NCBI GenBank assembly: GCA_015680685.1 | Contig: MNCI01001921.1 | Location: forward strand, 416,463 to 480,462 | Direction of reading: 5' to 3' | Length of the DNA stretch: 64,000 nucleotides | DNA from: Gnetum montanum | Taxonomy: Eukaryota > Streptophyta > Gnetopsida > Gnetales > Gnetaceae | Program-made: the position numbers and the translations under genes | The notes under the pieces: model-generated | Database searches by the model: none | Seen by the model: only the letters and a program-made list of their open reading frames with translations | Told to the model about the DNA's origin: nothing | Part shown: positions 45,290 through 56,946 of the stretch, piece after piece | Numbering within the stretch: position 1 is the first letter of the stretch | How the letters are laid out: each line of letters opens with the position of its first letter

Positions 45290-46244
45290 TGATGAGTGGC
45301 GAGGTACCCCTACACTCAACCATACGAAACGAGTGTAGCACGCACAATCCAATCAAACTCCATAGACTAAATTCCTAAATGCCATAAGGAAAACTTGGGG
45401 TTAATTAATCGTTGTCTTCCCAGACTTACTTGTTGTTGTCACGGTGTATGGTTAAGTAAGTTCGAGGTATATGATTTTTTTGGTCTTTTCAGGTTTATCT
45501 CCTATGCTAAAGGGTGAAGGGTTGAGAGACTAAAACTAACTCTAAATACAGTGCTAAGTCCTAGCATTAGCATCCATTCCTACTTACTGTACACACCCTG
45601 AACTGTGCAACTGTGGCTACCAAATGCTAATCGTTACTGGGATTACCACATGTAACGCATGTACTCGAAGCGGTCATACTGAGGCACCTAACTAGCCTAA
45701 GTGTGACAAGCAGCCGATTCCTTGACTAGTCGTACACATTCGTAGATGCTCGTAATCAAGTCGTACTTGTCCCACATTCTAGGAGATAAGGGTGAGAGAA
45801 TCTAATCGCGATGAGTAGCCGATTTCTTGGCTAGCCGTACACATTCATCAATGCTCATAACCAAGTCATACTCATGCCACTTTACTAGGAAAGCAATAAA
45901 TAACATTAAATAAACCTATCCATGTACTACAAGGTTTATCCACAAAGCTCATCTTTATTGCTATACGCAACTTACGTTCAGGTACAAAGCTACTCGAATA
46001 AAGAATCGTTCACTTGGGGGACTCCTACTGCAGGCACATGGAAAATATTCTATCTCTGGGGTGATCAATCCGCCAGAGCTTCGCTACTTCTAGCCTAGGA
46101 TGAGAAGTGAGGGGAGTGCCACCTCTTATTTATAGATTTGGTGGACTGCGATATCATGTATGCAATATCACAGGGGACGACGCGATATTGCGTATGTGAT
46201 ATCGCATACGTGATATCGCGGCTTGTGCATATCGCGTCTCATCA
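45290..46244 (-). repeat. TE-E 5' LTR
   Basis: 955-bp partner of 38914-39874. Minus-strand TATAAATA at 46134-46127 and AATAAA at 45959-45954 outline promoter and polyadenylation signal. CGATATCG-type repeats lie in U3 at 46140-46235. Confidence 0.92.
46127..46134 (-). promoter_or_regulatory. TATA box of TE-E 5' LTR
   Basis: Minus strand TATAAATA in CTATAAATAAGAGG, about 110 bp from the LTR 5' end and 170 bp before the polyadenylation signal, a normal spacing for U3-R. Confidence 0.6.
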
Positions 46245-47060
46245 CTAACTCATAGGAAGAATAGCCTATAGGGAGTTTTCATGTTGAGTGATACGCCTAG
46301 AGGGAATTGTTGAGTTTTATGCTCTAGTCTCTCCTATATTTGCTAATAGTTCTCGTTAGGATCTTTGTCATTTCCCTATTTATAACCTTAGCTTGACCAT
46401 TGGCTTGGGGGTGGTAGGCTATTATTAGTTTATGTTCAACCTCCAAGCATTGCATGAGCTTCCAAAAAGTAGTGCTTGTAAAGTGGGTTCCATTATCAAA
46501 CATTAATGCATGTGGCATACCAAACCTATTTACAACATTCTATTATACAAACTGATTAGTAGTATAAAATGTACAATCAGTGATGGCTACTACTTCTACC
46601 CATTTTATATAATGGTCAACAATGACTATGATGTATGCCTTTCCATTTGACATGGGCTTGATGGGATCCATGAAATCAATGCCCTAGTTGTCAAAGAGTT
46701 ACAGTGGTTAAATCCACTATTAAGGTTCCTCCATTTGAGTAGTCATTCCACCATCTCATTCGTAGCATTCACAAGAGTGGATAAATTGGTGAGAATCCCT
46801 AAAAATTGTTGACCAATAATACCCTACCATCACGATTTTAATGGCCATGTGTCTCTCAACATAGTGGCCCTCATAATGAGCTCCAGAGCTTCTTGGAGAA
46901 CATGTAGTTAATCAACATCAGGGATACACCAACAAACCAAGCAATTAGTGCATACCTTGTAGAGTTGTCTTGATTTCCATAAAGAATTTTACCTGGTAAA
47001 GAAACTATTATTTCTTTTAGTGGTCCAATCCTTATGGCATCTTTTGAGTGAGAAGATAGG
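46245..47060 (-). pseudogene. pol: TE-D integrase, N-terminal and core part
   Basis: Open piece 46518-46324 reads MFDNGTHFTSTTFWKL (second catalytic Asp) and IAYHPQANGQAKVINREM. The catalytic Glu of the GQ-x-E motif is Lys here, so the enzyme is dead independent of the stops. Upstream frames (to 47060) carry the decayed zinc-binding region and KAYIIVIVDHYIKWVEVV-like blocks. It stops at 46245 where TE-E begins and resumes at 38913. Confidence 0.88.
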
Positions 47061-47099
47061 TGAGAATGTCATGGTACCATTTAGGCTTAGTGGGAAATT

Positions 47100-47480
47100 T
47101 TTATATTATAGCCCTAGCAAAGAGGGGTTCATTAAGAAATAGATCAGATAATGGGTTTTCCTCTTTTTTGTTGTTCCATCATAACTAAGATAAGTGATTA
47201 GTCATCACATTCTCAGTTCCCTTTTGATCTACCATCATAACATTGAATTCTTATAAGATCACTAGCCACCATATGACATAGGGGCTCACTGTTGGCTTAT
47301 TTATTAAGAAGCGAATCACACTATGGTCAGTGTGCAAAAATACTTTATATCCAAGTACATAGTTCCTGAACTTCTCTAGAGCAAATACCACTACCATTAA
47401 TTCTTTTTCTACGATGGTGTCATTCAGTTGTAAACCCATAATGCTTCAACTTTCACAGTGAATGTATTATGGATATTTCT
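47100..47480 (-). pseudogene. pol: TE-D RNase H
   Basis: Open piece 47439-47251 reads EKELMVVVFALEKFRNYVLG, then YKVFLHTDHSVIRFLINKPT and VIWWLVIL, with the TDH Asp. The DHLS block near 47190 is in a different frame. Same type as TE-A RNase H (3182-3454). Confidence 0.9.
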
Positions 47481-48540
47481 TGTTGTCCAACTACATAAGC
47501 ACAAATTCCAAGGCATAATTTGATGCATTTCATAATAGAAAATGGTCTAGACCAGTTGGATGCCTATAGAATTAGAGTTTCTACAAGTTTCTCCTTCAAC
47601 TGTTGGAATGCTTTTTCACATTCCTTGGTCTAGAAAAATGGAGCATCATTCTTTGTTAGCTCAACCAATGGTTTTTTGATCTTAGATAAATTCTCTATGA
47701 ATTACTAGTAGTAGATAGTGTGTTGAAGGAATGACTAGACATCTTGTATAGTTTCCAATTGGCAAGTAATTCGTTGGATAACCCTTATTTTTTCAAGGTT
47801 AATCTCAATTTCTACTTGTAAGATTCTATGCCCCAATACAATGCCTTATTAGACCATGAGATGGCTCTTTTGCCAATTGAGCCATAGGTTTATTTCGAGA
47901 CATCTTTTTACTACTTTCTTAAGGTGGTCCAAGGCTTGCTCAATTGTATAAGTGGAAAAGTCATCCACAAATACTTCCACTCTGCTACTGATTTGCTACT
48001 AAAAGATGCTTAAGACCAGGTGTTGGAATGTAGTAGGAGCACTACATAGATGAAAAGGCATTTTGCAATATGCAAAGATCCTTGAGGGACTTGTGAATGT
48101 TGTTTTAGCTTGGTCCATTGGTGCGATTTGGATTTGGTTATAGACACTATAACCATCCAAAAAACTGTAATAGTAATGCCCACATATGGTGTCCAACACC
48201 TAATCAACTAATGTCAATGAAAAATGATCTTTTAATGTTGTTATATTCAATAGTCAAAAATCAATCAATACACACCACTTTCCACCATTTTTGGCACAAT
48301 CACAAGTGTAATAACTCACTTACTATTTGCAATGGGATAGATAAACCTCGCGTTGAGGAGTTCTTTCATTTCCTCTTTGATGATCTATTTCAATTTAGGG
48401 TTCAATCACCTCTATGGCTGTCTCTTTGGCTTCATGGCTGGATTAGCGTAGATACGATGCTAGCATATCCTAGGATCAATTCCTATGAGTTTAGGATATG
48501 ATCAAGCAAAGTTAATTGACCATTTCTCAACCACATTCAA
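47481..48540 (-). pseudogene. pol: TE-D reverse transcriptase
   Basis: Athila-like RT. Open piece 48199-47999 has YSFLDGYSVYNQIQIAPMDQ (catalytic Asp) and MPFHLCSAPTTFQHL. The Asp pair is in VEVFVDDFS near 47965. The N-terminal part (to 48540) and the connection region (to 47490) are readable only in broken frames. This uninterrupted copy shows where TE-B cut TE-A RT. Confidence 0.88.
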
Positions 48541-48899
48541 TAGCATTTTTTTCTATTCTAGAGCAAGATTTGCATACCAGCTTCCCATTTTTAGGAATCT
48601 ATAGGCTCATGCTTAAAATTTTTAGAAATTTTTAACTCTCCCCAATAGGTATCATCATTTGCATTATTAGAGAGTTGGTGATGAACTTGCTCTAGTTTAT
48701 CCATGCTTGCGACAGAAGCACATGTCAGGCTCTTAGTAGCTTCTATGCACATTGTGCTGCTTTCAGGATCAATGATCAACCACTAGGTGCCCTCTTGTTT
48801 TGTAGCTGCTGTGTGTAAACACCTTTGAATATCTACTTTACGTGAACACTACCTACATGTAGAAATGAATGCTTTTTTAATGGACTAGAGTTTCTACAT

Positions 48900-49547
48900 G
48901 TAATTGCACCCTGTATTGCTATATGTGATGCATGGAACTCAATTCTTCTTGATCTTTCTAAATGCATTTTCCTTATATACTTCTAGGGAAAGATATCTAA
49001 TGCCCATTCTTAGATCAATAGTTCTTAGCCATACCCTTTCCATGATGATTGGAGAGTCCCCTTCATAGTTTTCAACCTTGATTACTAGGAAATTAATAGG
49101 ATAAGACCACCCATAGACAATGGTTACAATGTCTTCTATTAGTCCCAATGAAATAGTAATGGACTAGTTTTCCAATTTCAATCGGATATGTCTCTTCTTG
49201 AGGCGCAGTAGGTTCTAGGTAGTATACATCTCATGAGAAATTAAGTTCACACTGGAACCTGAATCAAGAAGAACCTTACATGGTTCATTCCTAGCAATCT
49301 GCAAATAGATGAGAGGGCTTCCAAGATCAACTAACTTTTGGGGAAGGTTCCCAGCCCACATCCAATCAAAGATGACATGAGTAAGCATAATAGTATGGAT
49401 TATGGCTAGTATTTGCTTTGAAGGGAACTCAAAGGAATTATATGCAAAGAGAGATGGAGAAGTAGGGTTGCCAACTGCATGTGTATGTGAGGTCTTCAAT
49501 GGACTATTGGGTTGGAAAAAAGGTCTTTTCTGTGATCTAGTGTCCAA
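48900..49547 (-). pseudogene. TE-D protease
   Basis: Two open pieces. 49547-49215 has KVLLDSGSSVNLISHEMY with the active-site Asp. 49148-48939 has IVTIVYGWSYPINFLVIKVE and IIMERVWLRTIDLRMGI, where ILGRPWL has decayed. A stop near 49165 parts them. It aligns in order with TE-E 42003-43106. Confidence 0.88.
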
Positions 49548-49559
49548 ACCACTTGGTTG

Positions 49560-51893
49560 ATGGATTTTTTGTAGATTAATAGCCTTGGTAGCATTAAATT
49601 ACTACAGTTGGGCTAGATGTTCACCCTACATAGATGGAGCAGGTAATTGCTATGTTAAGGGTGGAGGAACAAATGTAGGAATAGGAGGAGGATAAGAATA
49701 AAAAGTGGTATCCCTTCTTAAATATGTAGAATGAGTTCAATAATATTCAAGAGGATAGTAGTGATGTTAGAAAGGAGAAACGTGTTTGGAAGAGTCACAT
49801 GGAGATAGCAGTTTCTAAGCCTAATACCCATATGGATCAAGTTGTCTATAAGGGCATTATTTCCTTGGTGGTAACAACACTCATAATCATGGTTGCTACC
49901 ATTGTTAATACTGCTTGTATGGCTATGATGGAGTTCTCCTTCGATAATATTGTTGTTGTTGATGGAATTACCTAGGATTGCCTTGAGGATAAGGTAATAT
50001 TCTAAGTGTTTTCATTTTTGCTAGTCATAGACTTAGAGCATACACCCTAGACTCTCATAAGTGTGACACAATGGGGCAACATCCCTTAGGGTGTTCATAT
50101 TGGTATATGTCACACCCACCACCATCAATTAATTCCATTTCTATTACTTCCTCTATGTAGAAATCTTATCCTTACCCTTTTAATTGAAACATTTAGCTTC
50201 TTTTCACCTCCTATGATCATGATCACTACCTTGTTCTTTGGATTAAAATCTGCTATCCATTTAGTCTCATAATTGATCTAACTTAGCCAAAATTTTAGAG
50301 GTAAATATTTGAATTGGTAAGATCTTCTAGTTCACTATCTCATCAAGTAATGATTCCTCCTCACTATCAAAAAATCAAACCTCTCTCTTGTGAATTGAAG
50401 GATCATAATTATATTCCTCTACACTTTAATGTTTCCTTAACTCTCCTTCTTCTTTTTTTACTTGCTTAATCAACCTTTTGATCTAATGGACTCTTAATTC
50501 TGATAATTGCCCTTGGGCATAGACTCCAAGAGTTTTCCTTGTTTCTAATTGAAACCCATCTATGATATGGCGAAGTTGCTCCTATTGAGAATAACCATGG
50601 CCAAGACATCTATACAATAGAAAATAATATCGACCCATGGTGGCATCCAAGGGTTCATGTGTTCCTTGTTTCCATCCTTGGATCTATCTCCTTAATTTGG
50701 AAACTCAGGATTACATATGATATTTTTGATTCAATAGTTCAAGCATTATACTCCATTGTTTGATGGATTCCAGTTCTAAGGATTGGTACTATCTTTTTTC
50801 TACTTTAATGAGTATCCTAGGAAACAACTTAAGCTTTTTCTAGTCATTTTCCATATTTTGCAAGGCACAAGCATCATGGAAAGCTTGAAGATGGTTCTAC
50901 GAATCTAAGTTATATCCCCCTTCAAACATAGGTATATTGTTCATGTTTAGCCTCTTGATCTAACTATCCTTTATGTGTCATATAGGAATTCTAAATGCCT
51001 TTGCAATGTTTAGCATGCTCCACGTAACTAGCAAAGGCTTATCGAGGTCATGATTCTAGTGCCTATGATGCCCTATGCTACCCCTTCATTCATAGTGATA
51101 GGCCTCTCTTGAATGCTCGTGCCCTAAGTCTTAACTTGCTTAACAGTCTCAATGACTATCTCAGTCCTATTAGTCACCTTCATCATGCTCACAACCCCTA
51201 TAGTTATGTTTAAATCTAGAAGAGAAAGATCACAATGAAGTTGAAGAGGAAAGAGGACTAGCATCCTCACAATGCCTTCCATCCCCTTTTTAGTGATCGT
51301 GGTGATAATCATGATTATGTTTCTTGTCTGCATCCCTTCCATGACTATCCTTTTTGAATCCCCCTTTGTCATTGAATCAGTTCTTGCTAAAACTAGGATT
51401 TTGGATTGTGGACTGTAGGTTCTAGTTTTGACCTCCTTCACTAAAGTCAAAGAGAGGAGTTTCTTTGAATGAAAAACCCCTAGAGAAGGATTCTCCATCT
51501 TCTTTTTGGTATGTTAGGTATGGGGAATCATTAAATCACTTTCCACTCACAATTTTGTAGTGCTGCTCTAGCTATCGATCCCTTAGATGTTATGCATTAG
51601 TGGGATGATAATCCTTGGCATCACTATCCTACGCAACATACTTAGCATGAATTCTCTAGAGGTCTAATTACATAAGAGTTTATTGTAGCATTGTAGGAAT
51701 AAATCGATTGGGTGGCAACACAATGTTACCCTCCATGTTGCACCACCATAGTAGTTTATCTTTGTCTAGGACAAAGGAAAAATTGGGTTTGTACTTATCA
51801 AGATTAGCATATACCACTCTGTATTTTTGGGGCACCTACTGATTTACTTCATCAAACTTGTGCGGAGAATCACTCCTATGAGATGAAGGCATC
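49560..51893 (-). pseudogene. gag: TE-D gag
   Basis: Starts at ATG 51893 (MPSSHRSDSPHKFDEVNQ) and follows TE-E gag: MEGNIVLPPNRFIPTML near 51720, linker 51498-51124, capsid region 51000-50600, and YAQGQLSELRVH-like block near 50520. Heavily stopped. The 124-residue open frame 51498-51124 is an out-of-frame reading of the linker. Confidence 0.78.
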
Positions 51894-52031
51894 TTATATT
51901 AGAAAGTGATAAATAAAGTGTGCTTCTTAAAATTATTATAGTTATTTTAAGGTATGATATGACTTTAGAGCTTATTCCAATGATCTTAAATAATTTTTAC
52001 TAAGTCTTAGATAGTGCACATAATAACTAAA

Positions 52032-52052
52032 GGTCCCTAGTAACAATGCCAA
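52032..52052 (-). other. TE-D primer-binding site (tRNA-Asp type)
   Basis: Minus strand TTGGCATTGTTACTAGGGAC, decayed from TGGCGCCGTTGCCGGGG, next to the 5' LTR. Confidence 0.75.
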
Positions 52053-52838
52053 TGATGAGCAACAAGGTACCCCTACATCTAACCATATAAATCACAAGCA
52101 TTCACATGTGATCTAGCTAAATTTCATAGACCTTAAGTTCCTAAGTATACTAGTTACAAGATGTGAAATCTAATTGTGAAAATCACTATCCTCTCAACTA
52201 TACTTATGGAACTTAATTGTATGGTTAATTGTAATTAAGTCACATGATTTTTATTATTTTATATTTTATTTATCTACAATTAACAATAGGTTGAAACTAA
52301 ATTTTTAATCAATTTAACTAATCTAAGTACTAATTAATCACTAACTACCTTAACATAAGTATCTGATCCCACTTTCTGTGCACATCCTACACACGTATAA
52401 CGCTACTAGGTTACCAAACATTAAGCATTGCTGGGATTACGACATGTCATCTACATGCTCAAAGCAGTCATACTTATGTACTTAATTAACTACTATTTAA
52501 TCTAGCTAGCTTACTTTAGCTTAATGACTTGGTAGTATTAAATGAGATTGCACAAAACATTAAATACATGAATAAAATATTTAAGCTAACTAAGGTGTTG
52601 CAAGGTTTGATCATAAAGCTCATCTTTATTACTGCACACATTGTTGTGCTTAAGTACAATAGTGTTCAAATAAAGATCTATACACTCAATGACTCCTATT
52701 GTGTACACTTTGGAAAATATTCTAACTTTGGAGAAAAGAAACTTTAAAAGCTCTTCTATGCTATTAAAAAAACTATATCCAAACTATGTGACCAACCACT
52801 ATATTTTTAGGTGAGAACACACCTTGCAATGTTCAATG
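52053..52838 (-). repeat. TE-D 5' LTR (L4), U3 end missing
   Basis: About 786 bp, homologous to L3 but lacking roughly the last 60-70 bp of U3. It breaks off at ...GCAATGTTC, where RNase H sequence begins. Its plus-strand frame 52529-52747 is LTR sequence. Confidence 0.8.
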
Positions 52839-53062
52839 ATGTTTGCTCTAGAGACTTTCAGGCACTATGTGCTTTCATTCTCAGTTTCCTTTCAATCCAC
52901 CATTGTATGATCAAATTTCTACAAGATCACCAGTCACAGTATGACATAAGGCCTTACTGTTAGCTTGTTCATTAGGAAGCAAATTGTACTATGGTCCATG
53001 TGCACAAACACTTTATATCCAAGCACATATTACCTAAACTTCTCTAGAGCAAACACCATTGA
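52839..53062. other. Inverted RNase H junction between two LTRs
   Basis: About 35-40 bp of RNase H sequence in plus orientation (GTTTGCTCTAGAGACTTTCA, 52843-52875) switch to a 185-bp minus-strand RNase H piece (52876-53062) that ends with the same words inverted. With L4 and L5 this forms an imperfect inverted repeat with a loop of about 130 bp. No gene is intact. Confidence 0.75.
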
Positions 53063-53829
53063 ACATCACAGGGTATGTGTTGGACTATAAATATAGTGCT
53101 TAGGCATATGGTTTGGATATAGTTTTTTTCATAGCATAGTAAAGCTCTCGTAGTTTCTTTTTTTTAGAGTTAGAATATTTTCCAAAGTGCTCATAGTAGG
53201 ACTCAATGAGTGTATGAATATTTATTTGAGAATTATTGTACCTAAGCATGGTAGTGTGTGTGGTAATAAAGATGAGCTTTCTTATCAAACCTTGTAGCAC
53301 CTTGACTAGCTTAAATATGTTATTCATGCATTTAAGGTTTTGTGCAATTTCATTTAATACTGTTAAGTAATTAAGCTAAACTAAGCTAGCTAAATTAAAT
53401 AGTAGTTAATTAAGCACATAACTATGATCGCTTGAAGCATGCACATGACGCTTAGTAATCCTAGTAACACTTAAAGTTTGATAACCCAACAACGTTATAT
53501 GTGTTCATGATGTGCATGGAAAGTGGGATCGAATACTTATGTTAGTTATCATTTAGTAATTAAATTAGTTAAATTGATTATATATATAGTTTCAAATTAT
53601 TGTTAATCATAGATAAATAAAATATAAAATAATAAAAATCATGTGCCTCACTTACACTTAACCATACAATTAAGCTCCACATGTGTAGTTGAGAAGATAG
53701 CGATTATCATGATTAGATTTCACATCCTAGAATTAGTGTACTTAGGAACTTAAGGTCTATAGAATTTGACCATATTTTGCATGAACAATTGTGATTTTTA
53801 TGGTTGGGCATAGAGGCACCTCATCAGTC
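53063..53829 (+). repeat. LTR L5, truncated, plus strand
   Basis: About 767 bp, same subfamily as L3/L4, with TATAAATATAG near 53089, AATAAA at 53265-53270 and a CTCATCA end near 53828. It starts at the same U3 position where L4 breaks. No tRNA-Asp site follows it, so it is probably not the 5' LTR of TE-F. Confidence 0.75.
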
Positions 53830-54007
53830 ATCAACTATGAAGGGTTATAAGGAAATTAACACCTATGTGGTTTCTTTTTGACAATTTTTCTAACTATGTA
53901 ATCATAATGAGCTAAGAATTAATCTAATAAAGGTTATGAGAAAGGAAAAAAGTTATCTAAATCTAAGTAAACATTCTAATAATTCTCAAATCTTTAATGA
54001 TTGTAGA

Positions 54008-56737
54008 TGGCCCCAAAGAGAGGAGCAATTGGAGGACCCTCATAGCTCACAATTAAAAGACTAAGAGGCCAAGGTAGAGGTCGAATAGGAGAACAAGATC
54101 TAGAACATATGGAGTAGCAAGCCCAATCCTTCAACATTTATCACGAAACTCCTACTACTAGATAGTTGGTCCAAGGAGAGGTAGAGGAACCATAAGTAGA
54201 AGGAAAACACCTCAAATTGCCACCAAACTACATGTAAGATATCCAAGAAAAGTTAATCCTGACCATAGTAGTTGTGGAAATGAACTTTGAAAAATTCATA
54301 GAATTTGTTCTAGAAGCTGTAAGAATGTAACTCCAAGTTTCACTGCTATGGCCCACAATTTCAAACAGCAATGAATGGTAGGAGAGACTTATCAATTCTG
54401 GCATAATAAAGAAGAAGGAACTATGGTCAACATCAAAGGAGTCTTTGTATCATATTTAATCAAGATGATAACTAAAGCTCTAAACATACCTAATGAAGGG
54501 GCAAAAGTAGCATATCTGTCCACCAGATTAGATGCTGAAACTAGAAATCTATGGATGACATGAGCATATGGTAAAAAAGACAAGGGATATAATGAGTTAA
54601 CTCTAGAGGAAATAATTTATTTTAAAATTGTTACATATCATTTGTTCCCAACAAAAGGATTAATAGATTATCCATGTATGTAGCCATAGGAAGTCCAATC
54701 TTGATGAGAAAATATAGTGTAAACCTTGCACAACTCTATTTCATTAAGATCCAAAGGTGGTTCAAAGAAATGAAGGTAGGGAAGCCAACACTTCCATTAC
54801 CATTCCTTATTAGAAAGCTATGAAAACATGTTGAAATCCTAGGGTACACCAATGATGTTCCCAAGAAGGCCCAAAATGCCTTGTATGTTGAACTACTCAA
54901 GCTAGAACCACCTAGGAAAGACCAGGATGAGGAACAAACTAGTGCTTGGGAAACCAAAGAAACTACTAAATAACAATAGTAAGTGGGACCCAATGGCTAG
55001 TAGCAAGAGCAACAAGAACAATAATAGCCACAAGTTCCACCATTGCCATAAGATTACATGCCATTAATGAATCATTTGCAATAGATTACACAAACCATTA
55101 GTTGGGAAACACATGATGAAGCCAACCTCTATAGAGTAATTGATAGTGCCATACAACCAATAGTTTCCACAAACCTTGCAAGTGGACAAATATCATTACA
55201 GTCAAGAGGAGAGGCCCAATGGTCATAACAAATTTCTGGAAACACTACATCATTCCAAGTGGTGCTTGAGATTAGAGAAGGAGCCACAATTGTGGTTATT
55301 TACGACCAAGATGTAGTGGGAGCAGCAGAAGTGATCACAAATCACATTAAAAAATCCTTTAATATACTTGGTGTGCCACCAGTAGCTTTAACTAGATCTA
55401 GGGACACTCAAATGCTAGTTGGAACCTTAATGACTCCTATAAACCATAAATATTTGCTAGACTAACTTTTGTAGACTAGGCAAGTAATGAAAACTCTTTT
55501 TGACATTCCAAGTGATGTCACTATAATACAGTATGAACTTATTACAACTAAGAATAAGTTGATCATGGAAGAGATTAGGGTAAAGCATACAGAGAATGAA
55601 ATCCTCATATTCCAGAAAGAGCTTGTAGCCCTAAGTGCTAAACATAGAGATCCCACTTAATTCATTATGCCTAACCAACTAGAGTAATTCAAAAAAATAT
55701 AGATGAATCACTTGATTTAGCAAAACAAGCAAATGGAGAATGAGAAGAAGAAAGCAATGTTGAATGCCTCAGTAGCTGAAGCCCAAATGTATGCACATGC
55801 TAAGGCAGTCACCATAGAATAAGAAGGGAATAAGAAACTCACTGTAGATAATATGTAATTGACAATTGTGGAGAAATAGAAGAACATCCTAGAGGAAAGC
55901 ATCCATTAGTTAAGAGAACAACTAATGAGGGTCAACTAGGACATGAGCCACCTCACACAAGAAAAGAGAACCATCTCAAAGAAGGAGGTACTTGTTATCC
56001 ACTAGAAACCAACTATTGAAATAAATGTGTGGTAGAATGAGGTAATGAAACATGAAAGGCTCAATGAACACTTTCGTGATCAAGTGGACATGTATAAGTA
56101 AATCAATGAGAAAGAAATCAAGATGGTGAAGGACCAAATCAAAGCCATTTCAGCACAAAATCCTAATTGGCAACCCATCCTAGACGGCATGGAGTATATC
56201 CACCAACAATAATAATAATAATAAAGACCTGCAAATAGAGGATCTAAAAGAATACATGGGGTTATCTTACCTTTGTTGTGCTAAACTAGCCATGTTAATA
56301 GCAAGAAGACCCAAAATTGAATTAGAATAGCAAGTAGCAGTCACATATGCATTGTATGAAAAAGAGTTTGTAAATCAAAAATATGCTCTACAAAAAATTC
56401 AATTGGCAAGCTCTATACTAGAAGTAGTTAAGGTTAGCAACCAAGGGCAAAAAAATGTTGTAGTGAACATCACCCAAAGATTATCTGATTATCATGAGTT
56501 ATGAGACAAGGCCATGACATTTTAGGAAGAGAGATGGTAGTTTGCACCATGATACATCACACATGTCTATGAGATGTACCAACTCCATCACACATCACAC
56601 AACAACCATGGATGGTGCATGGCCCCACAATGGAGGAAGAGAAACTTCAAGAATTGCTTAGTAAATACAAATTTTAGAATCATGATGACAAAGGAAAGTG
56701 ACCAACGAAGAAGCCACCACCACTAGGCACTACATAA
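54008..56737 (+). pseudogene. TE-F ORF3 (env-position ORF), decayed
   Basis: ATG 54008 directly follows TTTAATGATTGTAG, an acceptor-like site. The basic start is MAPKRGAIGG with RGQGRGR. The conserved N-terminal domain (54375-54650) reads MVGETYQFWHNKEEGTMV, VFVSYLIKMITKAL, TRLDAETRNLWMT and FKIVTYHLFPTKGL. Tentatively this resembles the plant-transposon-protein domain seen downstream of pol in Athila-type elements. A long charged stretch (55700-56210) looks like a coiled coil. The C-terminal block (YMGLSYLCCAKLAMLIARRP, about 56250) matches TE-C. It ends at TAA 56735 after PTKKPPPLGTT. Tens of TAG stops. No obvious transmembrane segment. Confidence 0.65.
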
Positions 56738-56946
56738 GCTACATCGTGCTCCATCCAGTTTTTGTTTATTCTATTTAAAAATTTTCATGTCATGTCTTGT
56801 GTCAATTTTTGTAAAATTCCACTCCAACATTCAAGAGTCATGTATATAGTTAATTAGTCATGTGAATCTACCTCCCAATTTTGTAAGGAACTCTATCCTT
56901 GTTTTGTTTTAACTTGAGGAGAAGTTTTTAGTCAATCATGAGGATA

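Larger units (their letters stand above)
38914..46244 (-). mobile_element. TE-E, non-autonomous Athila-like element with gag-PR only
   Basis: A 7331-bp minus-strand element with LTRs of 961 and 955 bp, both with TGATGAG...CTCATCA ends and about 90 percent alike by eye. The interior has a PBS (45270-45289), gag (45148-43107), protease (43106-42003), then the post-integrase spacer directly. RT, RNase H and integrase are missing. It is the youngest and least decayed element here and keeps the most CpG. It needs pol from a relative to move (inference). Flanks GTAGC and CTAAC are not a clean target duplication. Confidence 0.88.
35605..52838 (-). mobile_element. TE-D, full-length Athila-like element, interrupted by TE-E
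   Basis: Minus-strand element about 9.9 kb long without the 7.3-kb TE-E inside it. From its 5' end: LTR (52838-52053), PBS, gag (51893-49560), protease (49547-48900), RT (48540-47480), RNase H (47480-47100), integrase (47060-46245, then 38913-38410), spacer, and 3' LTR (36459-35605). Every gene carries stops. It lacks all but the first bases of ORF3. Confidence 0.85.
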
